Below, one piece after another: positions 25,224 to 34,324 of a stretch of 64,000 nt of DNA. The translations under genes and the position numbers were made by a program. The notes below the pieces were generated by a model that made no database searches, was not told the origin of the DNA, and worked only from the letters and a program-made list of their open reading frames with translations. The stretch comes from CAVTWH01 sp963850915 (GTDB taxonomy: Bacteria > Actinomycetota > Actinomycetes > Mycobacteriales > Micromonosporaceae), in the NCBI GenBank assembly GCA_963850915.1, contig CAWKND010000005.1, positions 744,001 through 808,000 of the forward strand, read 5' to 3'. Each line of letters starts with the position of its first letter. Position 1 is the stretch's first letter.

Positions 25224-25295
25224 ATGACCCGAGGGATGCCACTCACCCGGCGCCGCTTCGTCGACTTCCTGAAGGTGTGCAGCTGCGGCTGTTGA
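25224..25295 (+). CDS. Cysteine-rich leader peptide of the sulfur importer operon
   Basis: This short 23-residue gene ends LTRRRFVDFLKVCSCGC, with three cysteine codons among the last five (TGC AGC TGC GGC TGT). The LTRR-x-x-VDxLxV...C pattern matches putative leader peptides upstream of sulfur genes in actinobacteria. Leaderless small frames with terminal Cys codons are known in mycobacteria to mediate cysteine-responsive attenuation. A -10 box seven bases upstream supports leaderless translation. It lies about 400 bases before the ABC importer operon, so ribosome stalling under cysteine shortage could switch on the importer. GCCGCTGC at 25362-25369 can pair with the Cys-codon segment (inference). 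Confidence 0.78.
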   Translation: MTRGMPLTRRRFVDFLKVCSCGC

Positions 25296-25692
25296 GGTCG
25301 ACCGGAGCGCGCTGACGCACTCCATCCGACCCGCCCGTACCGACCCCACGACGGCAGGCCCGCCGCTGCTCGTACCGCGTCCACGCTCTGTTGCCGACAC
25401 GCCACTTCGTCGACAGCGACGGGCCGGACCTCCGTCGTTCTGCTGTGTCGTCGACCCTTCTCCGTCAGGCCATCGGGCCAGCCGGGCGGGATTGGGTGCG
25501 CGGCAAAGCTTCCGGCCGCCTCGAATGAAGCGCCAACGTCGGCGTGACCAACCCGGGGCTGGCGGTGCCACTCCACAGTGCGACCCGCCGGCCCCCGTGA
25601 ACACGACCTTACCTACCTCCGTGGAACAACCCACGAGACCGATTCACCACCCCGCGACCGCCCGACCCGGCGGCCACCTCCAAGGAGCAGTT
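25296..25692 (+). promoter_or_regulatory. Long leader between Cys peptide and importer operon
   Basis: These 397 bases show no convincing gene. They probably form the attenuation leader. CGACGG/CCGTCG (25417-25422 and 25432-25437) can form a hairpin flanked by further partly complementary bases, and GCCGCTGC (25362-25369) is complementary, with one bulge, to the Cys-codon run (25279-25289). The importer ribosome site AAGGAG is at 25682-25687. The alternative-structure model is untested. Confidence 0.4.
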
Positions 25693-27396
25693 GTGCGTAT
25701 CCGACCACTGGCCAGCCTGCGAAAATCGGCCCGTTTCAGAAAGTCGGCCGGTTTCCGAAAATCGGTCCCTTTCCGAAAATCGGCCCTGAGCGCCGCCAGC
25801 GGTGTGGCCGTGTTGGCGCTGCTGGCCGCCTGCGGCTCGACCGGTACGACCGCGGCGGCCGCCGGCCCGCCCGTCTCCGGTGGCACGCTGCACCTGTCCA
25901 TGTCGGCTGATCCGCTGTGCCTCGACCCGCACGCGATCTCCTCCGACATCGAGCAGATCTTCGGCCGGATCCAGTTCGACAACCTGGTCTACCTCGACGA
26001 CAAGGGCAACATCTCGCCGTGGTTGGCCAAGTCGTGGGAGATCTCCCCGGACGGCAAGACCTACACCTTCCACCTGCGGCAGGGGGTGACCTTCAGCGAC
26101 GGCGCGGTCTTCGACGCATCGGCGCTGCAGATCAACTTCCAGCACATGCTCAACCCGGCGACCCGCTCGCCGCTGGCCGGGCCGTACATCGCGCCGTACC
26201 AGGACAGCAAGGTCATCGACGCGAACACCCTTGAGGTACACCTGAGCCAGCCGTACAGCCCGTTCCTCAACGTGCTCGCCCAGGGCTGGCTGGGGCTGGA
26301 GTCACCCAAGGCAATCCAGGACGACACTCCCGCGCAGCTGTGCGAGCACCCGGTCGGCTCCGGCCCGTTCGTGCTCACCGGGTACACCAAGAACCAGAGC
26401 GTCAGCTTCAAGAAGCGCGACGGCTACGACTGGGCGCCGGACTTCTTCAAGCACTCCGGCCCGGCCTACCTGGACGGCATCGAGGTGACCTGGGTCGGGC
26501 AGGACGCGGTCCGGTTCAACTCACTGGTCAGCGGCGAGTACCAGGCCACCGGGTATGTACCGGCGCAGAACGCGGCCGCGGTGAAGTCCAACCCGAACCT
26601 GGAGTACCACAACGTCAACCGGATCGGCTGGCCGTTCACCATCGACTTCAACGTCTCCCGGCCGCCCTTCAACGATCTGGCTGTGCGGCAAGCCTTCGCG
26701 GCCTCGCTGAACATCCCGGCCATCGTGCAGACCGTCGGTTTCGGGCAGCGCGAGCAGTCCACCGGCTTCCTCGACCGAGTCACCAAGTACTACGACCCGA
26801 CCGCGAAGTTCCCGGGCTTCGACGTGGCGAAGGCCAACGCGCTGCTGGATCAGGCCGGCTGGACCGGGCGGGACGGCCAGGGCTACCGGACCAAGGACGG
26901 CAAGACGCTGCAGGCCGAGTTCCCGGTCACCCAGACCGCGACCATCAGCCCGGTCTACAACCTGATCCAGGCACAGGCCAAGGCGGTCGGCATCAAGGTG
27001 GACATCAACCTGCTGCCGAGTACCCAGCTGACCACCCTGCGGTACGCCGGTGACTACGACATCCTCTCCGGCGTCTGGCACACCAACACTCCGGACGTGC
27101 TGTTCATCAAGTACGCCTCGTTCAGCATCCCCAACGAGAAGCGGCTGGGGCAGAACCTGGCGCACCTGTCCGACCCGCAGATCGACCAGTGGCTGGACGA
27201 GGCGCGGCAGACCACCGACCAGACCAAGCTGACCGACCTGTACAGCAAGGTCCAGCACCGGCTGATCGACCTGGTACCCGGCGTGCCGATCTACGACAAC
27301 TCGGTGCTCTGGGCGGTCAACAAGTCGGTACACGGCACCATCACCGACACCTCACACGGCACTCCGGTCTTCACCTACGCCTGGATAAAGAAGTGA
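25693..27396 (+). CDS. ABC importer substrate-binding lipoprotein (family 5)
   Basis: This is a 567-residue extracytoplasmic solute-binding protein of the DppA/OppA family. A signal peptide ends in the lipobox LLAAC with Cys47. The mature part has GGTLHLSMSADPLCLDPH, the family signature region around YTFHLRQGVTFSDGAVFDASAL, and a C-terminal SVLWAVNKSVHG. Context (leader peptide, monooxygenases) points to a sulfur-containing ligand rather than nutritional peptides. The start is GTG after AAGGAG. The n-region is unusually long because it contains four tandem FRKSA-like repeats. The stop overlaps the permease start (GTGA). Confidence 0.92.
   Translation: MRIRPLASLRKSARFRKSAGFRKSVPFRKSALSAASGVAVLALLAACGSTGTTAAAAGPPVSGGTLHLSMSADPLCLDPHAISSDIEQIFGRIQFDNLVYLDDKGNISPWLAKSWEISPDGKTYTFHLRQGVTFSDGAVFDASALQINFQHMLNPATRSPLAGPYIAPYQDSKVIDANTLEVHLSQPYSPFLNVLAQGWLGLESPKAIQDDTPAQLCEHPVGSGPFVLTGYTKNQSVSFKKRDGYDWAPDFFKHSGPAYLDGIEVTWVGQDAVRFNSLVSGEYQATGYVPAQNAAAVKSNPNLEYHNVNRIGWPFTIDFNVSRPPFNDLAVRQAFAASLNIPAIVQTVGFGQREQSTGFLDRVTKYYDPTAKFPGFDVAKANALLDQAGWTGRDGQGYRTKDGKTLQAEFPVTQTATISPVYNLIQAQAKAVGIKVDINLLPSTQLTTLRYAGDYDILSGVWHTNTPDVLFIKYASFSIPNEKRLGQNLAHLSDPQIDQWLDEARQTTDQTKLTDLYSKVQHRLIDLVPGVPIYDNSVLWAVNKSVHGTITDTSHGTPVFTYAWIKK
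25717..25788 (+). repeat. 18-nt tandem repeat, four copies, in the signal peptide n-region
   Basis: Four imperfect 18-base units (25717-25734, 25735-25752, 25753-25770, 25771-25788) have the core GAAAATCGG. They encode LRKSAR, FRKSAG, FRKSVP and FRKSAL. The unit length keeps frame, so copy-number change would lengthen or shorten the positively charged n-region of the lipoprotein signal. Confidence 0.85.
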
Positions 27397-28334
27397 AGAC
27401 CCGCAAAGTACTGCGGCGCATCGGCTTCCGGCTGCTCGCCGGGGTCGGTGTGCTGTGGGGGGCGGCCACCCTGAGCTTCGTGGCGCTGCACGTCACGGCC
27501 GGCGACGCGGCCCTCGCCACCGTCGCCGGCCAGGGCGCCAACCCGACCCAGGAGGTACTGGACCGGGTACGCCACGACTACGGGCTGGACCTGCCGCTGT
27601 GGCGGCAGTACCTGAACTACCTGGGCCGGCTGGTCCACGGTGACCTGGGCCAGTCCTACCAGCAGCGGATCGGGGTGGGGAAGGCGATCGGCGAGCAGCT
27701 CGGCCCGACCGTGCAGCTGGCGCTGTCGGCCGCGGTGCTCGCCGTGGTACTCGCGATCACGGTGGCGCTGCTGACCGCGCGGCGCCGGCCGTGGATCCGG
27801 TCGGCGGCGTCCGGTACCGAGCTGGTGCTCTCCTCCACGCCCACGTTCGTGCTCGGCATGCTGCTGCTCATCGTCTTCTCCTTCAAGGCCAAGCTGTTGC
27901 CGGTCTCGGGGAACCAGAGCCTGTCCGCGCTGATCCTGCCGACGCTCACCCTCGCGCTGCCGATCGCGGCGGTACTCAGCCAGGTACTGCGGGCGGAGCT
28001 GGAGGAGGTGCTGGAGCAGCCGTTCATCCTGACCGCCCGCAGTCGCGGGATGCGGGACGCGGCTGTCCGGCTACGGCACGCCCTGCGCCACGCACTGGTG
28101 CAGATCGTGACGATGTCCGGCTTCGTGATCGGTGGTCTGCTCGGCGGCGCGGTGATCACCGAGACACTCTTCGTGCGCCAAGGCGTCGGGCAGCTGATGC
28201 TCTCGGCCGTGACGACCAAGGACATTCCGATGGTACTGGGCCTGGTGCTCTTCGCCGCCTTCGTCTACGTGGTGGTGAACCTGTTGGTGGATATCGGGTA
28301 CACGCTCATCGACCCGCGGCTGGTGACCTCGTGA
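27393..28334 (+). CDS. ABC importer permease (DppB type)
   Basis: This 313-residue inner-membrane permease has six helices and the DppB-type N-terminal domain with the motif after helix 1 (VRHDYGLDLPLWRQYLNYL). The EAA-like coupling loop is LTARSRGMRDAAVRLRHALRHAL. It pairs with the following DppC-type permease. The GTG start overlaps the lipoprotein stop (GTGA). Confidence 0.93.
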   Translation: MKTRKVLRRIGFRLLAGVGVLWGAATLSFVALHVTAGDAALATVAGQGANPTQEVLDRVRHDYGLDLPLWRQYLNYLGRLVHGDLGQSYQQRIGVGKAIGEQLGPTVQLALSAAVLAVVLAITVALLTARRRPWIRSAASGTELVLSSTPTFVLGMLLLIVFSFKAKLLPVSGNQSLSALILPTLTLALPIAAVLSQVLRAELEEVLEQPFILTARSRGMRDAAVRLRHALRHALVQIVTMSGFVIGGLLGGAVITETLFVRQGVGQLMLSAVTTKDIPMVLGLVLFAAFVYVVVNLLVDIGYTLIDPRLVTS

Positions 28335-29191
28335 CCGCCGTCGTGGCGGCGGCCGAGGCGCTGCCCGCCATCCGGGCAACCCGGCGGCGGTTCCGGCCGG
28401 GAATCGTACTGGCGGCGGTGTTCGCGCTCGCGATCGTACTGGCGGCGTTGGTACCGCAGTGGTTGGCGCCGCAGGACCCGCTGGCGATCAGCCCGGACGG
28501 CGCGTTCCTGCACCCGAGTGCCGCGCACCTGTTCGGTACCGACGAATCCGGCCGGGACCAGTTCAGCCGGATGATCTACGGTGCCCGCGCCTCGCTGCTG
28601 ATGGGGTTGGGCGCCACCGCGATCGGGGTGGCCGGGGGTACCCTCCTCGGGCTCCTCGCCGGCCTGGGCAACCGGCTGCTGGAGGGTACGGTGATGCGCC
28701 TCGTCGACGTGGTGCTGTCCGTACCGGAGCTGCTGCTGGCGCTCGTGGTGGTGACCCTGCTCGGCAGCGGCGTGGCCAACGCGCTGTTCGCCATCGGCTT
28801 CGCCAGCATCCCGTCCTACGCCCGGCTGGTACGCGCGCAGACCCACATCGTGCGCCGCTCCAGCTACGTGGAGGCGGCCACCGCGCTGGGCATCCGGCGG
28901 TTCACCGTGATCCGCCGGCACGTACTGCCGAACGCGGTGAAGCCGGTGCTGGTACTGGCGACCATCGGCATCGGTACCGCCATCAGCGCCGGCGCCGCGT
29001 TGAGCTTCCTCGGCCTCGGTGCCAAACCGCCGGCCGCCGAGTGGGGCGACATGCTCTCCACCGGCCTGCAGTACATCTCCAACGACTGGCTCATGGTGGC
29101 CTTCCCCGGCGTCACGATCACGCTGACCGTACTGTCGGTCACCGTCCTCGGCCGGGAACTGCGCCGCCGCTCCGAGGGGAGAACGTGGTGA
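28331..29191 (+). CDS. ABC importer permease (DppC type)
   Basis: This 286-residue permease has a cytoplasmic N-terminus, one leading helix (GIVLAAVFALAIVLAALVP), then GTDESGRDQFSRMIYGARAS, the DppC hallmark, and an EAA loop SSYVEAATALGIRRFTVIRRH. It forms a heterodimeric channel with the preceding protein. The GTG start overlaps the previous stop (GTGA), and its own stop overlaps the ATPase start in the same way. Confidence 0.93.
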   Translation: MTAVVAAAEALPAIRATRRRFRPGIVLAAVFALAIVLAALVPQWLAPQDPLAISPDGAFLHPSAAHLFGTDESGRDQFSRMIYGARASLLMGLGATAIGVAGGTLLGLLAGLGNRLLEGTVMRLVDVVLSVPELLLALVVVTLLGSGVANALFAIGFASIPSYARLVRAQTHIVRRSSYVEAATALGIRRFTVIRRHVLPNAVKPVLVLATIGIGTAISAGAALSFLGLGAKPPAAEWGDMLSTGLQYISNDWLMVAFPGVTITLTVLSVTVLGRELRRRSEGRTW

Positions 29192-30909
29192 CGAACCTGT
29201 TGACAGTCAACGAACTCAGCGTCGCCTTCGGTACCGCCACGGTGGTCGACGGAGTCTCCTTCACGCTCGATCGGGGCGAGTGCCTGGCGTTGGTGGGGGA
29301 GTCCGGCTCGGGCAAGAGCGTGACCACCCGGACGCTGGTCGGCTTGGCTGGCTTCGGTTCCCGGGTACGCGCGGCGCAACTGCACTTCGACGGCGTCGAC
29401 CTGACCCGGCACGGGGAGCGCGACTGGCGCCGCATCCGTGGAGCGCGGATCGGCTTCGTACTCCAGGATGCGCTCGCCTCGCTGGACCCGCTGCGCCCGG
29501 TCGGTCGGGAGATCGCCGAGCCGCTGAAGCTGCACACCACGCTCACCCGGGAGGCCCGGCAGGAGAGGGTGGTGGAGCTGCTGCGCTCCGTGGGCGTACC
29601 CGAGCCGGAGGTACGCGCCGCCCAGTACCCGCACCAGCTCTCCGGCGGGCTGCGCCAGCGGGCACTCATCGCCTCGGCCATCGCCTGCGGCCCGGAGCTG
29701 CTGCTCGCCGACGAGCCGACCACGGCACTGGACGCCACCATCCAGGTACAGGTGCTGGAGTTGTTGCGCTCCTTGAAGAGCAGTGAGACCGGGCTGCTGA
29801 TGGTCAGCCATGACCTGTCGGTGGTGGCGCGGTTGGCCGACCGGGTGGCGGTGATGAAGGGCGGGCAGATCGTCGAGACCGGCCCGACCGAGCAGGTACT
29901 GCACGATCCGCGGCACGAGTACACCAAGGCACTGCTCGCGGCGGTACCGGCGGTACACGCCAAGGGCACCCGGCTGGCCGCGGTGGACCGGTACGGCCAA
30001 CCGATCCAGCCGCTGCCCCGGGTGGTGGTACGCGAGGCGCCCCCGGCCGACCAGCCGGTGGTCGAGGTTTCCGGGCTACGTAAGCAGTTCCCCGGCCCGG
30101 ACGGCGCCCCGCGCACCGCGGTCGAGGAGGTCTCCTTCAGCCTGCTGCCCGGCGAGACGCTCGGCATCGTCGGCGAGTCGGGCTCGGGCAAGACGACCAC
30201 GGCCCGGATGGTGCTCGGGCTGGAGACCCCGGACGCCGGTCAGGTTCGGCTGCACGGCGCGGACTGGGCCACCCTGGACGCGGCGGGTCGGCGGGCCCAG
30301 CGGCGGCGTACCCAGATCATCTACCAGGATCCGCTCAGCTCGTTCGACCCCCGGTACACCATCGAGAAGGTACTCGGCGAGGCGCTGAAAGTGGCCGGTG
30401 CCAGCAGCCGCAGAGCACGCCACGACCGGGCCGTACAGCTGCTCGAACTGGTCCGGCTGGACGAGACGTACCTGCGCCGCCGACCACTGGAGCTCTCCGG
30501 CGGGCAGCGCCAGCGAATCGCCATCGCCCGGGCCCTGGCCACCGAGCCGGACGTCATCGTCTGCGACGAGCCGGTCTCCGCGCTTGACGTGTCGGTACAG
30601 GCGCGCATCCTCGACCTGCTCGCCGACCTGCAGGAGCGGCTGCGGGTGGCGTACCTGTTCATCTCGCACGACCTCGGCGTCATCTACCACGTCAGCGACC
30701 GGGTACTGGTGATGAAGGACGGTTTGGTGGTCGAGTCCGGGCCGGTCCGCGAGGTCTTCGATCAGCCGCAGCACGAGTACACGCGGGAGCTGCTGGCGGC
30801 CATTCCACGCTTCGTCGCCGGACCGACCCCGGCCACGGATGCCAACGCCGACGGGAAAACCAGTAACGACAACGAGAACCGACGCACAGGAGAGCTGACC
30901 CATGCCTAA
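29188..30909 (+). CDS. Fused double ABC ATPase (DppD-DppF type)
   Basis: This is a 573-residue tandem ATPase powering the importer. Domain 1 has Walker A GESGSGKSVT, signature LSGGLRQRA and Walker B LLLADEPTTALDA. Domain 2 (from about 290) has GESGSGKTTT, LSGGQRQRIAIARAL and VIVCDEPVSALDVS. Both sites look complete. Fused ATPases occur in peptide, nickel and glutathione (GsiA) importers, the last being a sulfur source. The GTG at 29188 is chosen because it overlaps the previous stop; a GTG one codon earlier is equivalent. Its end overlaps the next gene by 8 bases. Confidence 0.93.
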   Translation: MTNLLTVNELSVAFGTATVVDGVSFTLDRGECLALVGESGSGKSVTTRTLVGLAGFGSRVRAAQLHFDGVDLTRHGERDWRRIRGARIGFVLQDALASLDPLRPVGREIAEPLKLHTTLTREARQERVVELLRSVGVPEPEVRAAQYPHQLSGGLRQRALIASAIACGPELLLADEPTTALDATIQVQVLELLRSLKSSETGLLMVSHDLSVVARLADRVAVMKGGQIVETGPTEQVLHDPRHEYTKALLAAVPAVHAKGTRLAAVDRYGQPIQPLPRVVVREAPPADQPVVEVSGLRKQFPGPDGAPRTAVEEVSFSLLPGETLGIVGESGSGKTTTARMVLGLETPDAGQVRLHGADWATLDAAGRRAQRRRTQIIYQDPLSSFDPRYTIEKVLGEALKVAGASSRRARHDRAVQLLELVRLDETYLRRRPLELSGGQRQRIAIARALATEPDVIVCDEPVSALDVSVQARILDLLADLQERLRVAYLFISHDLGVIYHVSDRVLVMKDGLVVESGPVREVFDQPQHEYTRELLAAIPRFVAGPTPATDANADGKTSNDNENRRTGELTHA

Positions 30910-32299
30910 GAAGATCCACGTCAACCTCTTCGAGATGAACTGTGTCGGGCACATCTCGCACGGCCTGTGGGTGCACGAGGACAACAACCGGCACCGCTTC
31001 AACGACATCGAGTTCTGGACCGAGCTGGCCAAGCTGCTGGAGTACGGCGGCTTCGACGCGGTGTTCCTGGCCGACGTGATCGGCGCGTACGACGGATTCC
31101 GGGGTGGTCCCGAGACGGCGCTGCGGGAAGCCGTGCAGATCCCCAACAACGACCCGCTCCTGGTGATCCCGGCAATGGCCGCGGTGACCAAGAACCTGGG
31201 CTTCGCGGCAACCTTCTCCACCACCTACGAGCCGCCGTTCGCCTTCGCCCGCCGGATGTCCACCCTGGACCATCTGACCAAGGGCCGGGTGGCCTGGAAC
31301 GTGGTCACCTCCTACCTGCCCAACGCGGCCCGCAACTTCGGCCACCCCGACGAAGTGGAGCACGACCACCGGTACGAGATCGCCGACGAGTACCTGGACG
31401 TGCTGTACAAGCTGTGGGAAGGCTCCTGGGACGACGACGCGGTAATTCAGGACCGGGACAACCGGGTGTACACCGATCCCGCGAAGGTGCGCTACATCAA
31501 CCACGTCGGCCAGTACTACAAGGTCGCCGGGCCGCACCTGGCCGAACCGTCCCGGCAGCGCACCCCGGTCATCTACCAGGCGGGCAGCTCGGACGCCGGC
31601 CGGGAGTTCGCCAGCAAGCACGCCGAGGCGGTCTTCGTCGGCGGCTTCTCCCTCGACGAGGTACGCGCGAACATCGAGGACACCAAGGCCCGGGCGAAGC
31701 TGCACGGCCGGGAGCCCGACCACATCAAGTTCCTGGCCGGTGCCGCGGTCATCGTCGGTCGGACGCAGGAGGAGGCGGAGGCCAAGTACGCCGAGTTCCA
31801 GCGGCTGCGCAGCGTAGACGGGCACCTGGCGCACTCCGGCGCCGGGCTGGACTGGACGCGGTACCCCCGGGAGGAGCGCATCGCCGACATCGTCGCCCGG
31901 CAGGACCCCGGGTACCAGCGGCTCGGCTACCGGTACAAGCCGGAGCAGACGGTCGGCGAGGTACTGGACCGGGTGGGCGGGTACCGGCGCGGCCCGTTCT
32001 TCGTGGTGGGCAGCCCGAAAGTGGTCGCCGACGAGCTGGAGAAGTGGGTGGACGAGGGCGGCATCGACGGGATCAACCTGCGCCAGTTCCTCACGCCTGG
32101 GACAGCCGAGGACTTCATCGAACTGGTCGTCCCCGAGCTGCGTAGGCGCGGCCGCTACCGGGAGTCGTACCGGGACGGCGAGACGCTGCGCGAGCGGCTC
32201 TTCGGCCCGGGCAACAGCCGCCTCTTCGACGTACATCCCGGCGCCCGCTACCGCGACCCGGCCGCCCTGCTCGGCAACGACAGGATCGCCGTCAGCTGA
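30902..32299 (+). CDS. NtaA/DmoA-type FMNH2-dependent monooxygenase
   Basis: This 465-residue LLM-class monooxygenase of the NtaA/SnaA/DszA/DmoA group acts on sulfur or aminopolycarboxylate compounds. Characteristic stretches are FEMNCVGHISHGLW, TTYEPPFAFARRMSTLDHL, GRVAWNVVTSYLPNAARNFG and VIYQAGSSDAGREFASKHAE. DmoA oxidises dimethyl sulfide and DszA a sulfone; the sulfur context favours one of these reactions, with FMNH2 from the reductases in the divergent operon. An AGGAGAG ribosome site lies before the ATG, which overlaps the ATPase gene by 8 bases. Confidence 0.92.
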   Translation: MPKKIHVNLFEMNCVGHISHGLWVHEDNNRHRFNDIEFWTELAKLLEYGGFDAVFLADVIGAYDGFRGGPETALREAVQIPNNDPLLVIPAMAAVTKNLGFAATFSTTYEPPFAFARRMSTLDHLTKGRVAWNVVTSYLPNAARNFGHPDEVEHDHRYEIADEYLDVLYKLWEGSWDDDAVIQDRDNRVYTDPAKVRYINHVGQYYKVAGPHLAEPSRQRTPVIYQAGSSDAGREFASKHAEAVFVGGFSLDEVRANIEDTKARAKLHGREPDHIKFLAGAAVIVGRTQEEAEAKYAEFQRLRSVDGHLAHSGAGLDWTRYPREERIADIVARQDPGYQRLGYRYKPEQTVGEVLDRVGGYRRGPFFVVGSPKVVADELEKWVDEGGIDGINLRQFLTPGTAEDFIELVVPELRRRGRYRESYRDGETLRERLFGPGNSRLFDVHPGARYRDPAALLGNDRIAVS

Positions 32300-32404
32300 C
32301 CGAAGCGGCCGCCAGGCGCCACCAGTTCTGCTGAAGCCCGACCGCCGGCCCGCGCACGCCTCGATGATGGGCGGAGGCGGGTTGGCAAAGGGCAGGGGGA
32401 GCGC

Positions 32405-33184
32405 ATGGATCTGGGGCTGCGGGACAGGGTCGCGGTGGTCACCGGGGCGAGCCGGGGGATCGGCCTGGCAGTGGTACGGGCGCTGCTGGCCGAGGGTGCC
32501 CGGGTGGTGGCCGGCGCGCGCGGTGCCACGCCCGAGTTGACCGAGCTGTCAGGTGACGGCCGGCTCACCACGGTCGAGGTCGATCTCGGCCAGCCGGACG
32601 GCCCGGCCCGGCTGATCGCGGCGGCCGGCGACCGGGTGGACGTACTCGTGAACAACGTTGGCAACGCGCCACCGCGTACCGGCGGCTTCCTCTCCGTCAC
32701 CGACGAGCAGTGGCTGGCGACGCTGAACCTCAACCTGCTGGCCGCCGTACGGGCCACCCGGGCGGTACTCCCGGTGATGCTCGCCGGTGGCCGTGGCTCG
32801 ATCGTCACCATCTCGTCGGTCAACTCGACACTGGCCGACCCGGCCGTCATCGACTACGGCGCGGCCAAGGCGGCGCTCGCCAACTTCTGCAAGTCATTGG
32901 CCAAAGAGGTTGGCGGGCAAGGGATCCGGGTGAACACCGTCAGTCCGGGGCCGGTATCGACGGCGCTGTGGCTGGGTACCGGCGGGGTGGCGGAGACCGT
33001 CGCGGCCGCAACAGGTGGCGAGCCGGGGAGGGTGGCCGAGCAGGCCGCGCAGGCGATGGTGACCGGCCGGTTCACCCGGCCCGAGGAGGTGGCCGACCTG
33101 GTACTCCTGCTGGCCAGCGACCGTACCGGCAACGTCACCGGCGCCGACATTCGCATCGACGGCGGCCTGGTACCCACCTGGTGA
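32405..33184 (+). CDS. Short-chain dehydrogenase/reductase
   Basis: This 259-residue classical SDR has cofactor loop TGASRGIG (about 13-20), NNVGNAPP (NNAG variant), catalytic Ser in TISSVNS, YGAAK as the YxxxK motif, and the C-terminal DIRIDGGLVPTW. It probably oxidises or reduces a carbonyl released by the monooxygenases, for example the aldehyde left after desulfonation, but the substrate is not visible. The ribosome site is AGGGGGAG. It lies 105 bases after the monooxygenase, so co-transcription is likely but not certain. Confidence 0.88.
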   Translation: MDLGLRDRVAVVTGASRGIGLAVVRALLAEGARVVAGARGATPELTELSGDGRLTTVEVDLGQPDGPARLIAAAGDRVDVLVNNVGNAPPRTGGFLSVTDEQWLATLNLNLLAAVRATRAVLPVMLAGGRGSIVTISSVNSTLADPAVIDYGAAKAALANFCKSLAKEVGGQGIRVNTVSPGPVSTALWLGTGGVAETVAAATGGEPGRVAEQAAQAMVTGRFTRPEEVADLVLLLASDRTGNVTGADIRIDGGLVPTW

Positions 33185-33287
33185 CCAGGGACGCAGCGCC
33201 GCGCGACCAGCGGCGGGGTACCCCGTGACCAAGGGCGGCAACAGCGTGCCCAACGGCTGGGATAGCCTCTCCGCCAGGGAGGTTGGC

Positions 33288-34304
33288 GTGGCACAGGAGT
33301 TGGCAGAGGGGCGACCGACCCTGGAACAGGTGGCGCTGCGCGCCGGGGTGTCCCGGGCCACCGTGTCCAGGGTGGTCAACGGCTCTACCACCGTGCTGCC
33401 CGACACCCGGGACGCGGTACTCAAGGCGGTGCGGGAGCTGGGCTACGTACCGAACGCCGCCGCGCGCAGCCTGGTCACCCAGCGGACCAACTCGGTGGCG
33501 CTGGTCTTCCCGGAGCCGGCCGCCCGGATCTTCTCCGACGACCCGTTCTTCCCCGGTGTCGTACGCGGCGTCAGCCAGCAGCTCGAGGAGCGGCACTTCC
33601 AGCTGGTACTCATGATGGCCAGCTCACCGGAGAGCCACCGACGCATCGAGCAGTACGCCCTGGCCCGGCACGTGGACGGCGTGATGATCGCGTCCATGCA
33701 CGGCGCCGACCCGCTCCCTTCGGCGCTGCAGCGGATGGGGATTCCGGTGGTGGCGATGGAGCGGCCACTCGGGCGCGCCTCCGTCCCGATCGTCGGCGTC
33801 GACTCGATCGCGGGCGCCGCGGCGGCCGTCCGGCACCTGCTCGACCGGGGGCGGCGGCGCATCGCCACCATCGCCGGACCGCAGGACATGCCGGCCGGCA
33901 TCGACCGGCTGGCCGGGTACCAGCGGGAGGTCAGCGGCGCCCGGCTGCGTCCGCTGGTTGCCGAGGGCGACTTCACCCGGCGCTCCGGCGAGCTGGCGAT
34001 GGCCCGGCTGCTGGCCGAGGATCCCGCGCTCGACGCGGTCTTCGTCGCCTCCGACCTGATGGCGCACGGTGCCCTGCAGGCGCTGCGCTCGGCCGGCCGG
34101 CGGGTACCCGAGGACGTGGCCGTGGTCGGCTTCGACGACATCGAGATGGCGCAGTACACCGATCCGCCACTGACCACGGTGCGGCAGCCGGTGGTCGAGC
34201 TGGGCCGGCTGCTGGCCCGCCAGCTGATCGGGCTGGTGGCCGGCGACGAGATCACCCACTCGGTGGTACTGCGCACCGAACTGGTGGTCCGCCAGTCGAG
34301 CTGA
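33288..34304 (+). CDS. LacI-family transcriptional regulator
   Basis: This 338-residue repressor has an N-terminal HTH (TLEQVALRAGVSRATVSRVV, then NGST) with hinge helix and YVPNAAARSLVTQRT, and a periplasmic-binding-protein-like effector domain with GFDDIEMAQYTDPPLTTVRQP. The GTG at 33288 is preferred: it has AGGGAGG upstream, and TAGCCT (33263-33268) is a plausible -10 that would exclude earlier starts. It follows the SDR in the same direction and may control the sulfur island or a sugar gene elsewhere. Confidence 0.9.
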   Translation: MAQELAEGRPTLEQVALRAGVSRATVSRVVNGSTTVLPDTRDAVLKAVRELGYVPNAAARSLVTQRTNSVALVFPEPAARIFSDDPFFPGVVRGVSQQLEERHFQLVLMMASSPESHRRIEQYALARHVDGVMIASMHGADPLPSALQRMGIPVVAMERPLGRASVPIVGVDSIAGAAAAVRHLLDRGRRRIATIAGPQDMPAGIDRLAGYQREVSGARLRPLVAEGDFTRRSGELAMARLLAEDPALDAVFVASDLMAHGALQALRSAGRRVPEDVAVVGFDDIEMAQYTDPPLTTVRQPVVELGRLLARQLIGLVAGDEITHSVVLRTELVVRQSS

Positions 34305-34324
34305 CGGGGCGTGAAACAGGACGG

